From: Bactericera cockerelli
Lineage: Eukaryota; Arthropoda; Insecta; Hemiptera; Triozidae
Assembly (NCBI GenBank): GCA_024516035.1
Contig: CM044965.1
Span: 27,170,425-27,234,424, forward strand
Direction of reading: 5' to 3'
DNA length: 64,000 nucleotides
Both the position numbers and the translations under genes were made by a program. Positions 1 to 11,200 of this stretch are shown here, piece by piece. Below the pieces are notes generated by a model that ran no database searches, was not told the DNA's origin, and saw nothing but the letters and a program-made list of their open reading frames with translations. Position 1 is the stretch's first letter, and each line of letters begins with the position of its first letter.

Positions 1-312
1 AGGTAAAGTGCCCAGACGTAATGTGAGAGCGGTTCCGGGGCACAACTATCTTTTTAAAGAAAAAAAATCTTATCCTGTATAAAATTTAAGTGCTTACGTG
101 TAACAGTCTGCATACTAAAGAATAAATATGGATGATGATTTGCGCTATTGTTGGTAGAGTTTTAAGACCGAGAGAAAGTTGACGTGAAATCTTCTGTTTA
201 GCGCTGTCGGAGTCTGTATGATAATAATAATAATATGTACAAATCTATACTCACAATTACCTGTACCGAAATCTTCCATTGTATCTGGCTACATAACGTT
301 GGCTGTACCGCC
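1..312. other. AT-rich stretch with a SINE tail fragment
   Basis: Bases 1-55 resemble the tail of the SINE at 2772-2965 (both have a 'gcggtt.ccggg' stretch followed by A-rich sequence). The rest is AT-rich with a short AAT run near 221-235. A stretch near 260-305 (CTGTACCGAAATCTTC) recurs at about 1008-1030 on the other side of the MITE. No gene is seen. Confidence 0.5.
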
Positions 313-568
313 TATACATGAGTCTATACGCTATACCTTCTAAACAGGGTGTATACTTGAGTCTGTACCTACTATACAGGGTGTATACATGAGTCTGTAC
401 ATACTATACAGGGTGTATACATGAGTCTGTACCTACTATACAGGGTGTATACATGAGTCTGTACCTACTATACAGGGTGTATACATGAGTCTGTACCTAC
501 TATACAGGGTGTATACATGAGTCTGTACCTACTATACAGGGTGTATACACGAGTCTGTACCTACCATA
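313..568. repeat. 32-bp minisatellite carrying a mariner-type transposon end
   Basis: About seven to eight tandem copies of a 32 bp unit (core TACAGGGTGTATACATGAG then TCTGTACCTAC). The unit includes TACAGGGTGT, which is also the end of the MITE that starts at 569. The array therefore looks like repeated copying of a transposon end plus its flank. There are no unique spacers, so it is not CRISPR-like. Confidence 0.85.
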
Positions 569-919
569 CAGGGTGTCCAAGTTTTATTTTTAGGAAATTT
601 CAAAATCAACTCCAGGAGATATTCTAAGACTAAAATAATCTTAGGTAAATTTTCACAAAAAAAGTTTTCACCTGAAAAATAAACTTGAACTTGTTGAAAA
701 TAAGTGAAAATGGTTCTCTTTTCTTTGTGTATAAGCTTATTCGGTAAATTTTCCAAGTAAATACCAAATACCTAACATTTCCTAGCTATTTTCATTCAAA
801 ACTGATTTATTACATTACATACGTTGTACACATCTCTGCTGATGTAGAAAAATGCCGTCCATTTTTCTACAAATAATCTCAGATCCTGAAAATTTCTATA
901 AAAAAAACCTGGCACCCTG
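569..919. mobile_element. Mariner-type MITE with CAGGGTG ends
   Basis: A 351 bp non-autonomous element. The left end CAGGGTGTCCAAGTTTTA and the right end (reverse complement CAGGGTGCCAGGTTTT) form imperfect terminal inverted repeats of about 35 bp. TA lies on both sides (567-568, 920-921), the target duplication expected for Tc1/mariner elements. No transposase is present. Confidence 0.75.
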
Positions 920-921
920 TA

Positions 922-1253
922 TGTATCTAATTATCTATACTATATCTATACATACAAGTACCTAGGTATTGTATACCTATTATCTATACACACAAGTTGG
1001 TATATACCTGTACCGAAATCTTCTACTGTATCTATCTACAGTGTAGGTATTGGACGCTGCAAATACCTACATAGGCACCGAAATCTTATGTATTAGATAT
1101 GTCCGATTTGGTAATAGTTCCTATAATATTTTTTTTATATTATCATATTTGTATCAATCACAATGTGATATCTCAATTACTCTAACTAGCTTTACTAAAT
1201 CTTTGCTGAATTTGGGACTCGAACCACCGACCTCCAAGTTACGAATGAAATAT
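922..1253 (-). repeat. Degenerate TATAC-rich repeats and an S2 SINE (reverse)
   Basis: Positions 922-1060 are imperfect repeats of tatctatac/tacctac words. Positions 1117-1253 are a reverse-oriented copy of tRNA-headed SINE family S2, recognised by the box-B region (GACTCGAACCACCGACCTCC on this strand) and the body word ATCACAATGTGATATC. No gene is seen. Confidence 0.6.
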
Positions 1254-1281
1254 ACAAGTGATTTTTGTTTTTATTTTAATA

Positions 1282-1655
1282 CTAGGGGGCTGTCACCCGC
1301 TTTGCGGCCCGAGGCATGGACTCTAAAAGTGTACTTTTAGGGCTCTATCTATGGAACGGTTTGGACTTTTGCAAAATCCTTTCTTATTGCACGTATTTTT
1401 TATTTTTTTAAAAGCTTTATTAGGAGGACAAAGTACAGGTAAGAGTATAAAATTAAGAAAAGAAAAAAAAAAAAAAAAAAAAAACAAACAAACAAACAAA
1501 CAAATGACAAAATAAATAAGTAAAAAAAGTATAATAAAAAAAATATTCAGTATGCAAGGAATGTTGTGTCAAAATTTCAGCTCGCTAGGTATTACGGTTG
1601 GGGCTGTAGAGCGATGATCAGTCAGTCAGTGACTTTGACATTTATAAATATTGTA
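1282..1655. mobile_element. TE fragment with ACTAG...GCTGTC.CCCGCTTTGCGG head
   Basis: A head reading CCCGCTTTGCGGCCCGAGG and an end reading GTCAGTCAGTGACTTTGAC are shared with 19733-19965. The copies differ by indels and A-rich tracts, so this is a dispersed family. Its class cannot be settled here; Helitron-like or LINE-tail are possible. Confidence 0.6.
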
Positions 1656-1785
1656 ATAAATGGAAATACATCCCGTCAATTCTTGTAAAAAAAATCATCT
1701 TCTTTGTAGACCTTAAAATTTCTAGCCGTTTCAAATTTCTAAGCGTTCTTTGCACACGAAATGTTTTGTTTGGGTTAACACTTAC

Positions 1786-2135
1786 TTGACCTGGTTCCGC
1801 GCGGCAATCAGCTTCATTGTATTCTTCAGAGTCTGTTGCTGACCGATTTGCGCGTACGGATTCAACCCACTCTGCTGATTTTGCTGATTCAACGCCTTCA
1901 AATCTTCCAGATCCAACTCACTCAGATCCAACTCCGATTTCGTGTCCGAGGGAACGACAACGGAAACTTTCTTGATGTGCGCCGCGAAATTGTACTCGCC
2001 ATCTTGACGCTGATCGTATCGAACACTCACCGGGGTTGCCATGGTAACCGTTACCATGGTAACCGTTACCATGACAACGAGAATGTTTACACACAGCATG
2101 AATAGCCAGTGGGTTGCCGAGAATGTAGGACGCAT
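1786..2135 (-). CDS. First exon of a secreted protein, function unknown
   Basis: The open frame starts at ATG 2135 and runs 116 codons plus two bases to a consensus donor (CAA|GTAAGTG; GT at 1785-1784). It continues left, but no following exon is recognised before base 1. Residues 1-35 look like a signal peptide: a short polar start, then a hydrophobic run of L, V, M and T. The mature part is acidic to neutral, with a repeated SELDLSELDLEDL stretch and a Gln/Asn-rich region (NQQNQQS), and no cysteine. The signal region contains a doubled VTVTM caused by a 16 bp DNA duplication. The family is not recognised. Codon texture is clearly coding and GC-richer than the flanks. The start is not certain because earlier in-frame Met are absent. 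Confidence 0.65.
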
Positions 2136-2771
2136 AGTTACCAGTTTTTTTTAAGTTTTGTTTTTAACGAAGAAGTCTGGCAATTTTGTTTAACAATTTT
2201 TTGTGCTGTAAATTATGGGTGACAAATTTGCGCCGATTTAACTTCGATTAATTTTTTTTTAAATTTAAATATTTAGTGTGTTAGTTACTCAATATTCAAA
2301 TTTACCTAAAAAAATTAAGAAAGCAAGAGATAAAAACTAATATATGGCACCTGAAGATTGAACTGCAAACTCTGATTAATAAAGCGATGGAGATATCAAT
2401 TGGGACTGATTCAATCCAAGGAGAAGTGGTTCTGAGCTGAAACTAAGCCATCTGGAGAGATAGAGTCAGATGCCAGAGTTAATAACATTACTATGTCTTG
2501 AGGAGCAGAAACTCTCTAGTCCACCGGCAAAGTTGAAAAAAATTGAACCCAATAAATGTAATAATATTAATAATAATAATAATATCGCCTTATTTAGACT
2601 GCTGCCCGATTAGAACTATCAAGTCCCATCATTACTCCAGCAGTAAAGCCCAAGACGTCAAAATCTTATGTGGTCAAAATAATGTTGTCAAAATTCTAGA
2701 TGGGAGAATAACAGCCCCAAAACCCGCGAACTCTGGATTCACAGATTGCCGTCTAGAGTCACAGAGGCCGA
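2136..2771. other. Upstream flank of the secreted-protein exon
   Basis: AT-rich and without recognisable genes. It presumably holds the promoter of the minus-strand exon at 1786-2135, but no TATA box or initiator stands out. An (AAT)n run lies at 2565-2585. Confidence 0.4.
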
Positions 2772-4410
2772 CATTCGTGGCTCAGTGGTTAAGAACATTG
2801 GTTACTGACCGGAGGTTGCGGGTTCAAATCCCGGCTGGAGCGGAAAATTCTGACCGACTTTTTACACCCATGCCACTCCGTTCTATTCCAGATTGTCATG
2901 TATGTAAAGCTAAAGTGCCCTGAAGTATTGCGAAAGCGGTTTCCGGGTATAATTACATTTAAGAAAAAAAGGAGCTATGTCTGTAATTGCACCTGCTTCT
3001 CTGGGAGTTAGATTCAGAAAATCTTATCAATAAATCGCCGGACTTCTAACCTGGAGGTCGGTGGTTCAGCGAATATTTAGTAAAGCGAGTGCGGGTATTT
3101 GTGACAATACGAAAGTGATTTGATTGAAGATGTATTGAATGTAAGAATCTTCGATACCTTTTGCTCCCGGACTAAACCGAGGATTAGCTTCTAGACGTAT
3201 TATTTTTATTGCACGTAAGTTCTTTGATATCTTGAAAGAAGAAATTTCATTTCTGGTGGCACTTGAAGTTTTTTTTACGAGCAGCGAAGGTATAGAAAGT
3301 AATGTTAAGTATATGAATGTAAAAAGAAGCTGAGTCCAATCTATCCAAGAGATGAAATATATTGAGAATGACACGGGCGTTTCACAGAAAAACAGAAGAC
3401 TGCAATAGATTTTTTTTGAAAAGGCAAGATAGTTTGCGAAATCATAATATAAAAAGAAAGTGCCACAGAAAGTCGTTTAGCCGGAACCACACTCACACCC
3501 TCTCCCTAGTAGAAGTCTACATGCAAAATTTCAAGTCTCTAGCTTATACCGTTCTTGAGATACTTATTTTGTTTGTAGACAGACCGACGGACATACGGAC
3601 CAATGGCTGAAACTTTGGATTTAGGGACCCTAAAACGTGTTTTCGCTCTGAAAACTGTTTATGGGTTGGGTGGAAGAGATTGCCATAGGCAATAACCCCG
3701 CCCTTTAGTTAGGACATCTGTATATATAAATTAATAAATTATTTCCTTTTTTTCTTGTTTCTATTATCATCCATTTTGTACTTTATTTGTTTTAATTATT
3801 TGTTTGTAATAATTGTCCTTCTAATAAAGTATTCAATAATAATACTTGAAAATTTTGGGTGATTCCATTACTTTTCTTTCTATAGGATAAGGAAAGTACA
3901 AAGAAAGTTATGAAGATAAAATAATACTCTTTAGTGGAAGGTAACCACCAGGCGAGGTTAATGCTCAAAGCATTTTTTACCACCTAACCCTCAGAGTCTC
4001 ATTATTAATTGGTCACAAACTCAAATTAATGAGGAAAAATTCATGCACAAGGTGGGATTCGAACTAACGGACCCCTACGCTACCTGGATTACCGCACCAT
4101 AACCTGAGCCTTCCAGAAGTCGCGTTCCTAAAACTTTCTTCATGCAAATTTCAAGTCTTCATTTCTTATCGACTTTCGTTTTTTATATCTCTCTCTCCCG
4201 TAAGGAATGATCTAATTATATATTTATATAGCATGTTCTTTCTACTTCTTAAATGTGTACTAGATATACTATTTTTTGTATATCTAATATACGACCGACC
4301 TCAGTAGCTTGATCGATAAGGCGGCAGACTTGTAACCTGGAGGTCGGTGGTTCAAGACGAACTTGGGAATTACGGGCAGTAGTCACAACCATTACGCCAC
4401 GGAGGCTGAC
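2772..4410. repeat. Cluster of SINE copies and a decayed TE
   Basis: 2772-2965: tRNA-headed SINE (GTGGCTCAGTGGTTAAG box A, GGTTCAAATCCC box B). 3025-3125: S2 SINE. 3400-3650: fragment of a dispersed TE with the CAGACCGACGGAC motif also seen at 19549 and 33199. 3660-3845: a tail beginning GGTTGGGTGGAAGAGATTGC, seen again at 10148, 13215 and 36015. 3880-4110: S1 SINE, reverse. 4293-4405: S2 head joined to an S5 fragment. No gene is seen. Confidence 0.7.
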
Positions 4411-5032
4411 TTAATATTCTGATAAAATTAAATCTTTTCTACCTTCCTCTAGAGTAGTCTAGATTCTATCAGGTCAGAAAGACTGTTTTATTGTGATAAT
4501 ACATACATACTAACCTATAAGCTTTGTCTAGAATTTTTTACTTTTTAATGGCAGGCCAGCTCCTACAGCTAAGTGAAGATCTTGAACCCCAAACAACAAC
4601 AGACTCTTTTTTGTGATTAAAAATCTTAAAACCAGCATTGATACCAACATTGATACCAGAAACTGCGACTTCAATCCGACAGAATCGGAAGAGAATGCCA
4701 AAAACATAATCACCACCCTAGGATCAGGCTTTCTTTATTATTATTATTAAGAGTTGGACATTCAATATGTCACAAATTATATATTCATAATATGAATAAG
4801 AACGAGTAAGTACCAAATAAGGACAAAACTAGTCTTAGACTACTCTCTAAATCTTTTTAAGTCCATGATATAGTGAAGCTTTTAATCTTCTGGCTATGAA
4901 TTAGTTCAGATGACAATGAATCCTAGTCTCATATTGTCAATATATAATTTGTTAATTTATTATTGTAAATTGTAATATTCATTGTATAAAAATGTAAATA
5001 AAGCTTTGTTTATAAATAAATACAACACCTAC
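4411..5032. other. 3' flank of SoxE
   Basis: AT-rich; it should include the SoxE 3' UTR on the minus strand. No other gene is seen. (ATT)n and A-rich short runs lie around 4735-4750 and 4980-5020. Confidence 0.4.
4956..4961 (-). terminator. Candidate SoxE poly(A) signal
   Basis: AATAAA on the minus strand, 72 bases past the SoxE stop. The surrounding AT-richness means other signals could be used. Confidence 0.4.
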
Positions 5033-5204
5033 CTAGGAGTAGCCAGGCCAGGTGGGCGTGTCGGTGGTATTGTTGCAGGGTAACGCCAGGTAGGGGTAGG
5101 AGGGCGGGAGGTAGGAGGAGTACTGGTTGTAGGGGGCGGGGCTAAAGTTATTGGCCCCGCCTCCGCTCGCATGGCGAACGCTGCTGGGCTGCAACTCGTG
5201 ATAC
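5033..5204 (-). CDS. SoxE: SoxE coding exon 6 (C-terminus)
   Basis: The acceptor is CACCCCCAG|GTATC. It encodes 57 codons rich in Tyr, Pro and Ser ([15 protein letters not shown]) and ends WPGYS, stop TAG at 5035-5033. A Tyr/Pro-rich end is usual for SoxE activation domains. No repeat array touches this exon. Confidence 0.88.
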
Positions 5205-8200
5205 CTGGGGGTGGAGAGAGCGGTGACTTTAATTTTTAGTTGGCATTTACCAACTGAGGGAAAAATTAGAAGTTATTTCATTGGCGTCCTCTCCAAAACC
5301 TATTTGGTAGGAAGAGATAATAATGAAAACCACCTGGTTGGAGAAATGCATATAGGGCCATGCCCTCTCGGGTGTAGACTAGGTTTCGAAAGATTCATGT
5401 AAGGTTCGGTAGTAGCGGCGTATTAGATATACATTTTCGATGGGGTGGACAGGAAGATATACTTTCCTCACTTATACGCCCCTCTCTCTTTTCAAGTGGT
5501 TAAAGCACAAGCCTGGTAGTGCAGGTAGCGTAGGGATTTGGCTTGAATCCCACCCAGTGCATGAATTTTTCCTCATTAATTTGAGTTTGTGACCACAGAA
5601 TAATAAGAATGTCAGGGTAAGGTGGTAGGAAATGGTTTGTGCATTAACCTCGCCTGGTGGTTACCTTCCACTAAAGAGTGTTATTATTATTATTCCTCCC
5701 AGGTCTTTCTTCGATTTCAACTGTTCAATAATTCAAATTTGGTTATTTTCCTTTTTTTCACTGATGGTGGAGGAGGATTCAATCCCCTAACCCCACTTTT
5801 AACTACGCCGGTGTCCGGTAGGTAGTGGTAAAACGGTAGCAAAGAATTACCTGAGAAGATCACTGCTGGGATACAGATGATGCTCGACCCCTTGCTCCAT
5901 GGAATGATGGCTGTCCCCTCCCCCTGCCGACATGGGCGGGGAATTGCTCACCCAGTACCCGCTCACACCGTTGCCATGACTACCGAGCGACGCGTTGCCA
6001 TGACTACCGAGCGACGCGTTGCCATGACTACCGAGCGACGCGTTGCCATGACAACCAGACCCGGCGTACGAGGGCAGGTACTGGTCGACCAGCTCCGAGC
6101 TGTCCAGTGTCGAGTCGTCATTGGTGACAGGGGTGAGATCGTCGATTCGATTGATCAAGTCGGCGTAGTGGAGGGGGTCGTTTGCCCCCGCTCCGCCACT
6201 GGGAGTGTTTGAAGAGGGCAGTTGATCGAGACTAGAGGACGCTGAAAACAATAAAAATAGTGATTTACCCTTTTTGGCATTGGTCGGGAAGGCCATTCCA
6301 TACAGCCAAATTAATACCATTTTCTACCACCTAACACTCAGAGTCTTACTATTGTGTGGTCACAAACTCACATTAATGAGGAAAATTCATGCACTCGGTG
6401 GGATTCAAACCAACAGATCTCTACGCTACCCGGATTACCAGACTAGCGCGTTAAACACTTGACTACCAGTGCACTTTATACCTAATACCTATGGCTATTA
6501 ATTTTGTCCCTATATTTGATGCCTATGCCCCGCCCCTATGGCCTAAATGATACTTACATAAGGAGGACTGGAATCTGGTGGGGGGGCGCTTGTTGGGTGT
6601 GCCGGGGGGCGTGAGGGGTTGAGAAGGGGAGGAGTAAGAGGAGGAGCCTCCTTCATCCGCGCTGGAACTGTACTCCTCGTGCTTCATACTGGGGAGAGGA
6701 GAACACATTTAGGGCCAAATTATGAAACAGAAAAAATCTAGGATTTGTTAATACAAACCACTATAACTTAAAAGCTGATATAATAATAATAATAATAATA
6801 TCGTCAGTCACCGTGGCGGAGTGAGTTAGCGCGCTAGACATTATATAATAATTCAAGTAATATTTATTTTACCATTTTTTATTTTATATAACAATTATTC
6901 AAGTAATATTTATTTTACTATGTATAAAACAAGTCAACCAACTCATCTCCCTGGTGCACACAGCCCACAACATCCCGCCGCATTTCCTCTTTGAGTTGCT
7001 AGACTTATTTTTTGTGATAGATAGAAACTTGCTCTACCATAGGTGTGTATGAATTCACTGAGTCCCTGCGTATGTCAAATATTTAGGTTCCAAAAATACA
7101 TAATATTACAATTTTCTTATTATTATTATTATTAATTTAAAATATCCACCCACCTAATAGAGTTCTGTCCCTTACAGGGGCCGCCCCCGGGGGGGTTGCT
7201 CCCCCCCTTGACACACTTCCTCCTCCGCGGCTGATACTTGTAGTTGGGGTGTTCGGATTTGTGTATCTGGCGCAGTCTCTCCGCTTCCTCTATGAATGGC
7301 TTCTTGTCCGCCTCGCTCAGCTTTCTGGGGAAATACAATACAATACAATGCAATACAATACAGTACAATACAATACAATACAATACAATACAATACAATA
7401 CAATACTCTCCGCCTCCTCTATGAATGGCTTCTTGTCCGCCTCGCTCAGCTTTCTGGGGAAATACAATACAATACAATACAGTACAATACAATACAATAC
7501 AATACAATACAATACAATACAATACAATACAATACAATACAATACAATACAATACAATACAATACAATACTCTCCGCCTCCTCTATGAATGGCTTCTTGT
7601 CCGCCTCGCTCAGCTTTCTGGGGAAATACAATACAATACAATGCAATGCAATACAATGGTTTTCTGGGGAAATACAATACAATACAATGCAATACAATAC
7701 AATGCAATGCAATACAATGGTTTTCTGAGGAAATACAATACAATACAATACAATACAATGCAATACAATACAATACAATTCAATTCAATACAATACAGTC
7801 GAACCTGGATATACATAAGAGAACTAGATATAAAAGAACTGGATACAGGAGAACTGGATATAAGAGGACCTGGATATAGGAGAACCTGGATATAAGAGAA
7901 CTGGATATAAGAGAACTGGATATAAAAGAACTGGATATAAGAGAACTGGATATAGGAGAACTGGATATAAGATGACCTGGATATAGGAGAACCTGGATAT
8001 AAGAGAACTGGATATAAGAGAACTGGATATAAGAGAAACCTCGAAAGAGAACAATTGTCGTGTAGGATGGTTGGGTGAGGGGCTTAGGTTAGGTTGAAAT
8101 TAGCGCAGACGGTTTGGCCCCAAATAAAATGGACGACACCTGATTCCGTCCCACGAGTTTTTTCTCTCAGGTAGTCGATACTGGATTCCGTCCCGAACCT

Positions 8201-11200
8201 CTCAGATCAATCACTGAATTCCGTCCCGTCACTTATCTTATGCACCTATGTACTATGTACATAAGTACCTGATATTATGTATTAGGCTATGTTCGAGTTC
8301 GGTGCGAGGCATGGGCCTTCATTGTATTTTACCTAACCCTACTATAAACCCAAGGCATGGCCGTCATTGTATTTTACCTAACCCTACTATAAACTCAAGG
8401 CATGGCCTTCATTGTATTTTACCTAACCCTACTAGAAACCCAAGGCATGGCCTTCATTGTATTTTACCTAACCCTACTATAAACCCAAGGCATGGCCGTC
8501 ATTGTATTTTACCTAACCCTACTATAAACTCAAGGCATGGCCTTCATTGTATTTTACCTAAACCTACTATAAACCCAAGGCATGGCCGTCATTGTATTTT
8601 ACCTAACCCTACTATAAACTCAAGGCATAGCCTTCATTGTATTTTACCTAACCATACTATGAACCCTAGGCATGGCCTTTATTTTTTTATTTTACGTGAT
8701 TGAAAATAAACTGATGAAAAATGTTGAATTTATAATTTATGTATTTATTTATGTATATAGGACGGAACATATGGGACGGAATCGGGTATTGAACCCTTAC
8801 GATGACCGGACGGAATCGGGTGTTAAAATATTGACGGGACGGAATCGACGGGACGGAATAAGGTGAAAAAAAGGTAAATGGGACGGAAAACGGTGCCTCC
8901 CAATAAAATAAATATACTGTGTTTCTCCGAATCATAAAATCCATGTTTTCTTCTTTTTGGGCAGCATCGAACTCCACCGAAAACTCCACCGAAAAAGGGA
9001 CTCCCTCAAAGTGTCTCATACGAACTTCCCCTTTTTTTATTATACCTACTCCACCGATTTTGAATTAGGTAAAAAGAAGAAAACATGGATTTTATGATTC
9101 GGAGACACACAGTATATATTTTATTTAATTTAACAGTAATGTCAGCACTATACTATATTCTTGAGGCATGGCCTTCTATGTATTTTACCTAACCCTACTA
9201 TATTCTTGAGGCATGGCCTTCTATGTATTTTACCTAACCCTACTATATTCTTGAGGCATGGCCTTCTATGTATTTTACCTAACCCTACTATATTCTTGAG
9301 GCATGGCCTTCTATGTATTATCCCTAACCCTACTATGTTCTTGAGGCATGGCCTTCCATGTATTTTACCTAACCCTACTATATTCTTGAGGCATGGCCTT
9401 CTATGTATGATCCCTAACCCTACTATGTTCTTGAGGCATGGCCTTTTATTTATTTTACCTAACCCTACTATATTCTTGAGGCATGGCCTTCTTAGTATTT
9501 ATTAAAGTATATAAGCTCCAATCTATGCATGAGAATGAATGAACTAAAGTAAAAAAAACCTTATACGGGGTGTAGAAAAATACAAATCGGTGGAGTTCGT
9601 ATTGCAACCTTTTTCGAAATCGGTGGAGTGCGACATGCGAAAATGTTCATTTAGGTGGAGTTCGAGTATGCAAAGGTCAATTAGGTGGAGTTCGTAATCG
9701 CCCCTTCTTTTTACCTGATTCAAAATCGGTGGAGTAGGTATAATAAAAAAAGGTAGAGTTCGTATTAGACACTTTGACCCCGTCCCTCTTTCGGTGGAGT
9801 TTTCGGTGGAGTTCGATGCTGCCCCAATTCCCAGTTCCAATTTACCTTTCTATAAGGGAAAGAACGTCTCTATAAGAGAAATATGGCATTTCCGGCCTAC
9901 CCAGGCTGGGTGAGGTTAATGTGGGTACCTGGTACGATTCCCAGCGAATGGAGGTTAAAACCCCCGTCCTGAATATCTCAAATCAGAACGTTAAAACCAA
10001 ATAGAATCATTGGTCATGAAAGGAGCCTAATAGACATTGGATCTGGGCGTCCATATAATCCTCTCCCCACCGTGATATACGTATACTACGTATAGGTATC
10101 TGTGCCTATCTCACGGACACGGAATTATTATTATCTTTACCAAAATAAGGGTTGGGTGGAAGAGATTGCCACAGGCAATAACCCCGCCCTTTAGGTAGGA
10201 CATTATTGGTATTTTCTTTTCTTTTTTTACTTATTTTGTCATTTGTTTGTTTTTTTTTTTTCCTTTCTTTTCTTAATTTTATACTGTTGCCTGTTTGTCC
10301 TCCTAATAAAGCCTAATAAAAAAATAAAAAAATAAAAAAATAAGCGGAAGACACTTGCTACACTTGCTAGCTACTCGCACAATACAGGATGTCTGTATCA
10401 GTTGTCGTTTTTTTTTTTTTTTATCTTTATCACTTTTATGGGACAGTCCTTAACATCTGACATACATAACAAGAGAGCCCGCCAGCTCAGCTGCTTGCGA
10501 CAGTCAGAAGAAAGAGAGTTCTCCTCGCATTGGTGTTAAAATCTAAGGCCCGATTTTTTTTTTTAATAATTGCTTACACTTAAGTTTTGTTTGGAACATA
10601 AACAAAGCAAATACTGACAAAATAGTGCATACAGAAAAAAGAGAAGGAGAAGAAGAAGAAGAAGAAGAAAAAAAAGAAAAAAAACAGTTAAAACTTACAT
10701 GTAAAATACAAAAAATATTCAAAGAGCTAAGAATTAACAGGATTAGATTAACTAATCCTACACTAGCCAGCGTCGATGGCATGTTGAATACACCGGTTCC
10801 CTTCAGAACACCGAAGTTAAGCGACATCCAGCGAGGTTAAGACTTGGATGGGTGACCATTTAAATTCTAATTCTCGTGACGCTGGCTTTTCCCGACCCCA
10901 CTCAGGCTGGGTGAGGTCAATGTGAGTAGCAGGTTTGTGAGTTTCCTGCGAATGGAGGGTAAAATCCCCGTCGTGATATGACCATGGCAGTTGAAAGCGA
11001 CGTTAAACCCCACTTAAAAAAAAATAAAAAAAAATCCTACACTATCCCGTAACACGCCCTCTGGTGGGAATTTCAACCAACCACAGCGCATTTATATCAG
11101 TTGTTAAGAGATAGTGGCTTGGATTAACAAGTCCTAAGATTTTTAATCCTGTTTCATAATTCCGCCCTTTATCTTATACGAATTTCAGGAAAGTAATGTT

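Noticed and set aside
313..576. Regular 32 bp repeats as a possible CRISPR array
   Set aside because: Units are head-to-tail with no unique spacers, in animal DNA; the same holds for the 35 bp array at 49202.
5877..6212. Plus-strand frame of 111 codons with MTTERRVA repeats
   Set aside because: Antisense shadow of SoxE exon 5 and its 24 bp repeat.
7182..7187. GTAAGG donor for SoxE exon 3
   Set aside because: It would end the exon in phase 1 and the next exon would open with a stop; GTGGGT at 7153 keeps the frame.
7132..7895. Long open frames on both strands with YCIVL or QYNTI repeats
   Set aside because: They come from the ATACA satellite, which has no stop in several frames; only 7154-7324 on the minus strand is a real (SoxE) exon.
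8300..8690. Interstitial telomere repeats (CCTAA)n
   Set aside because: TACCTAACCCTAC occurs once per 45 bp unit and is never tandem on its own.
8248..9505. Open frames of 151 and 114 codons with [12 protein letters not shown] repeats
   Set aside because: The 45 bp satellite unit is a multiple of three, so one frame stays open by chance; no gene-like start, splice or family match.
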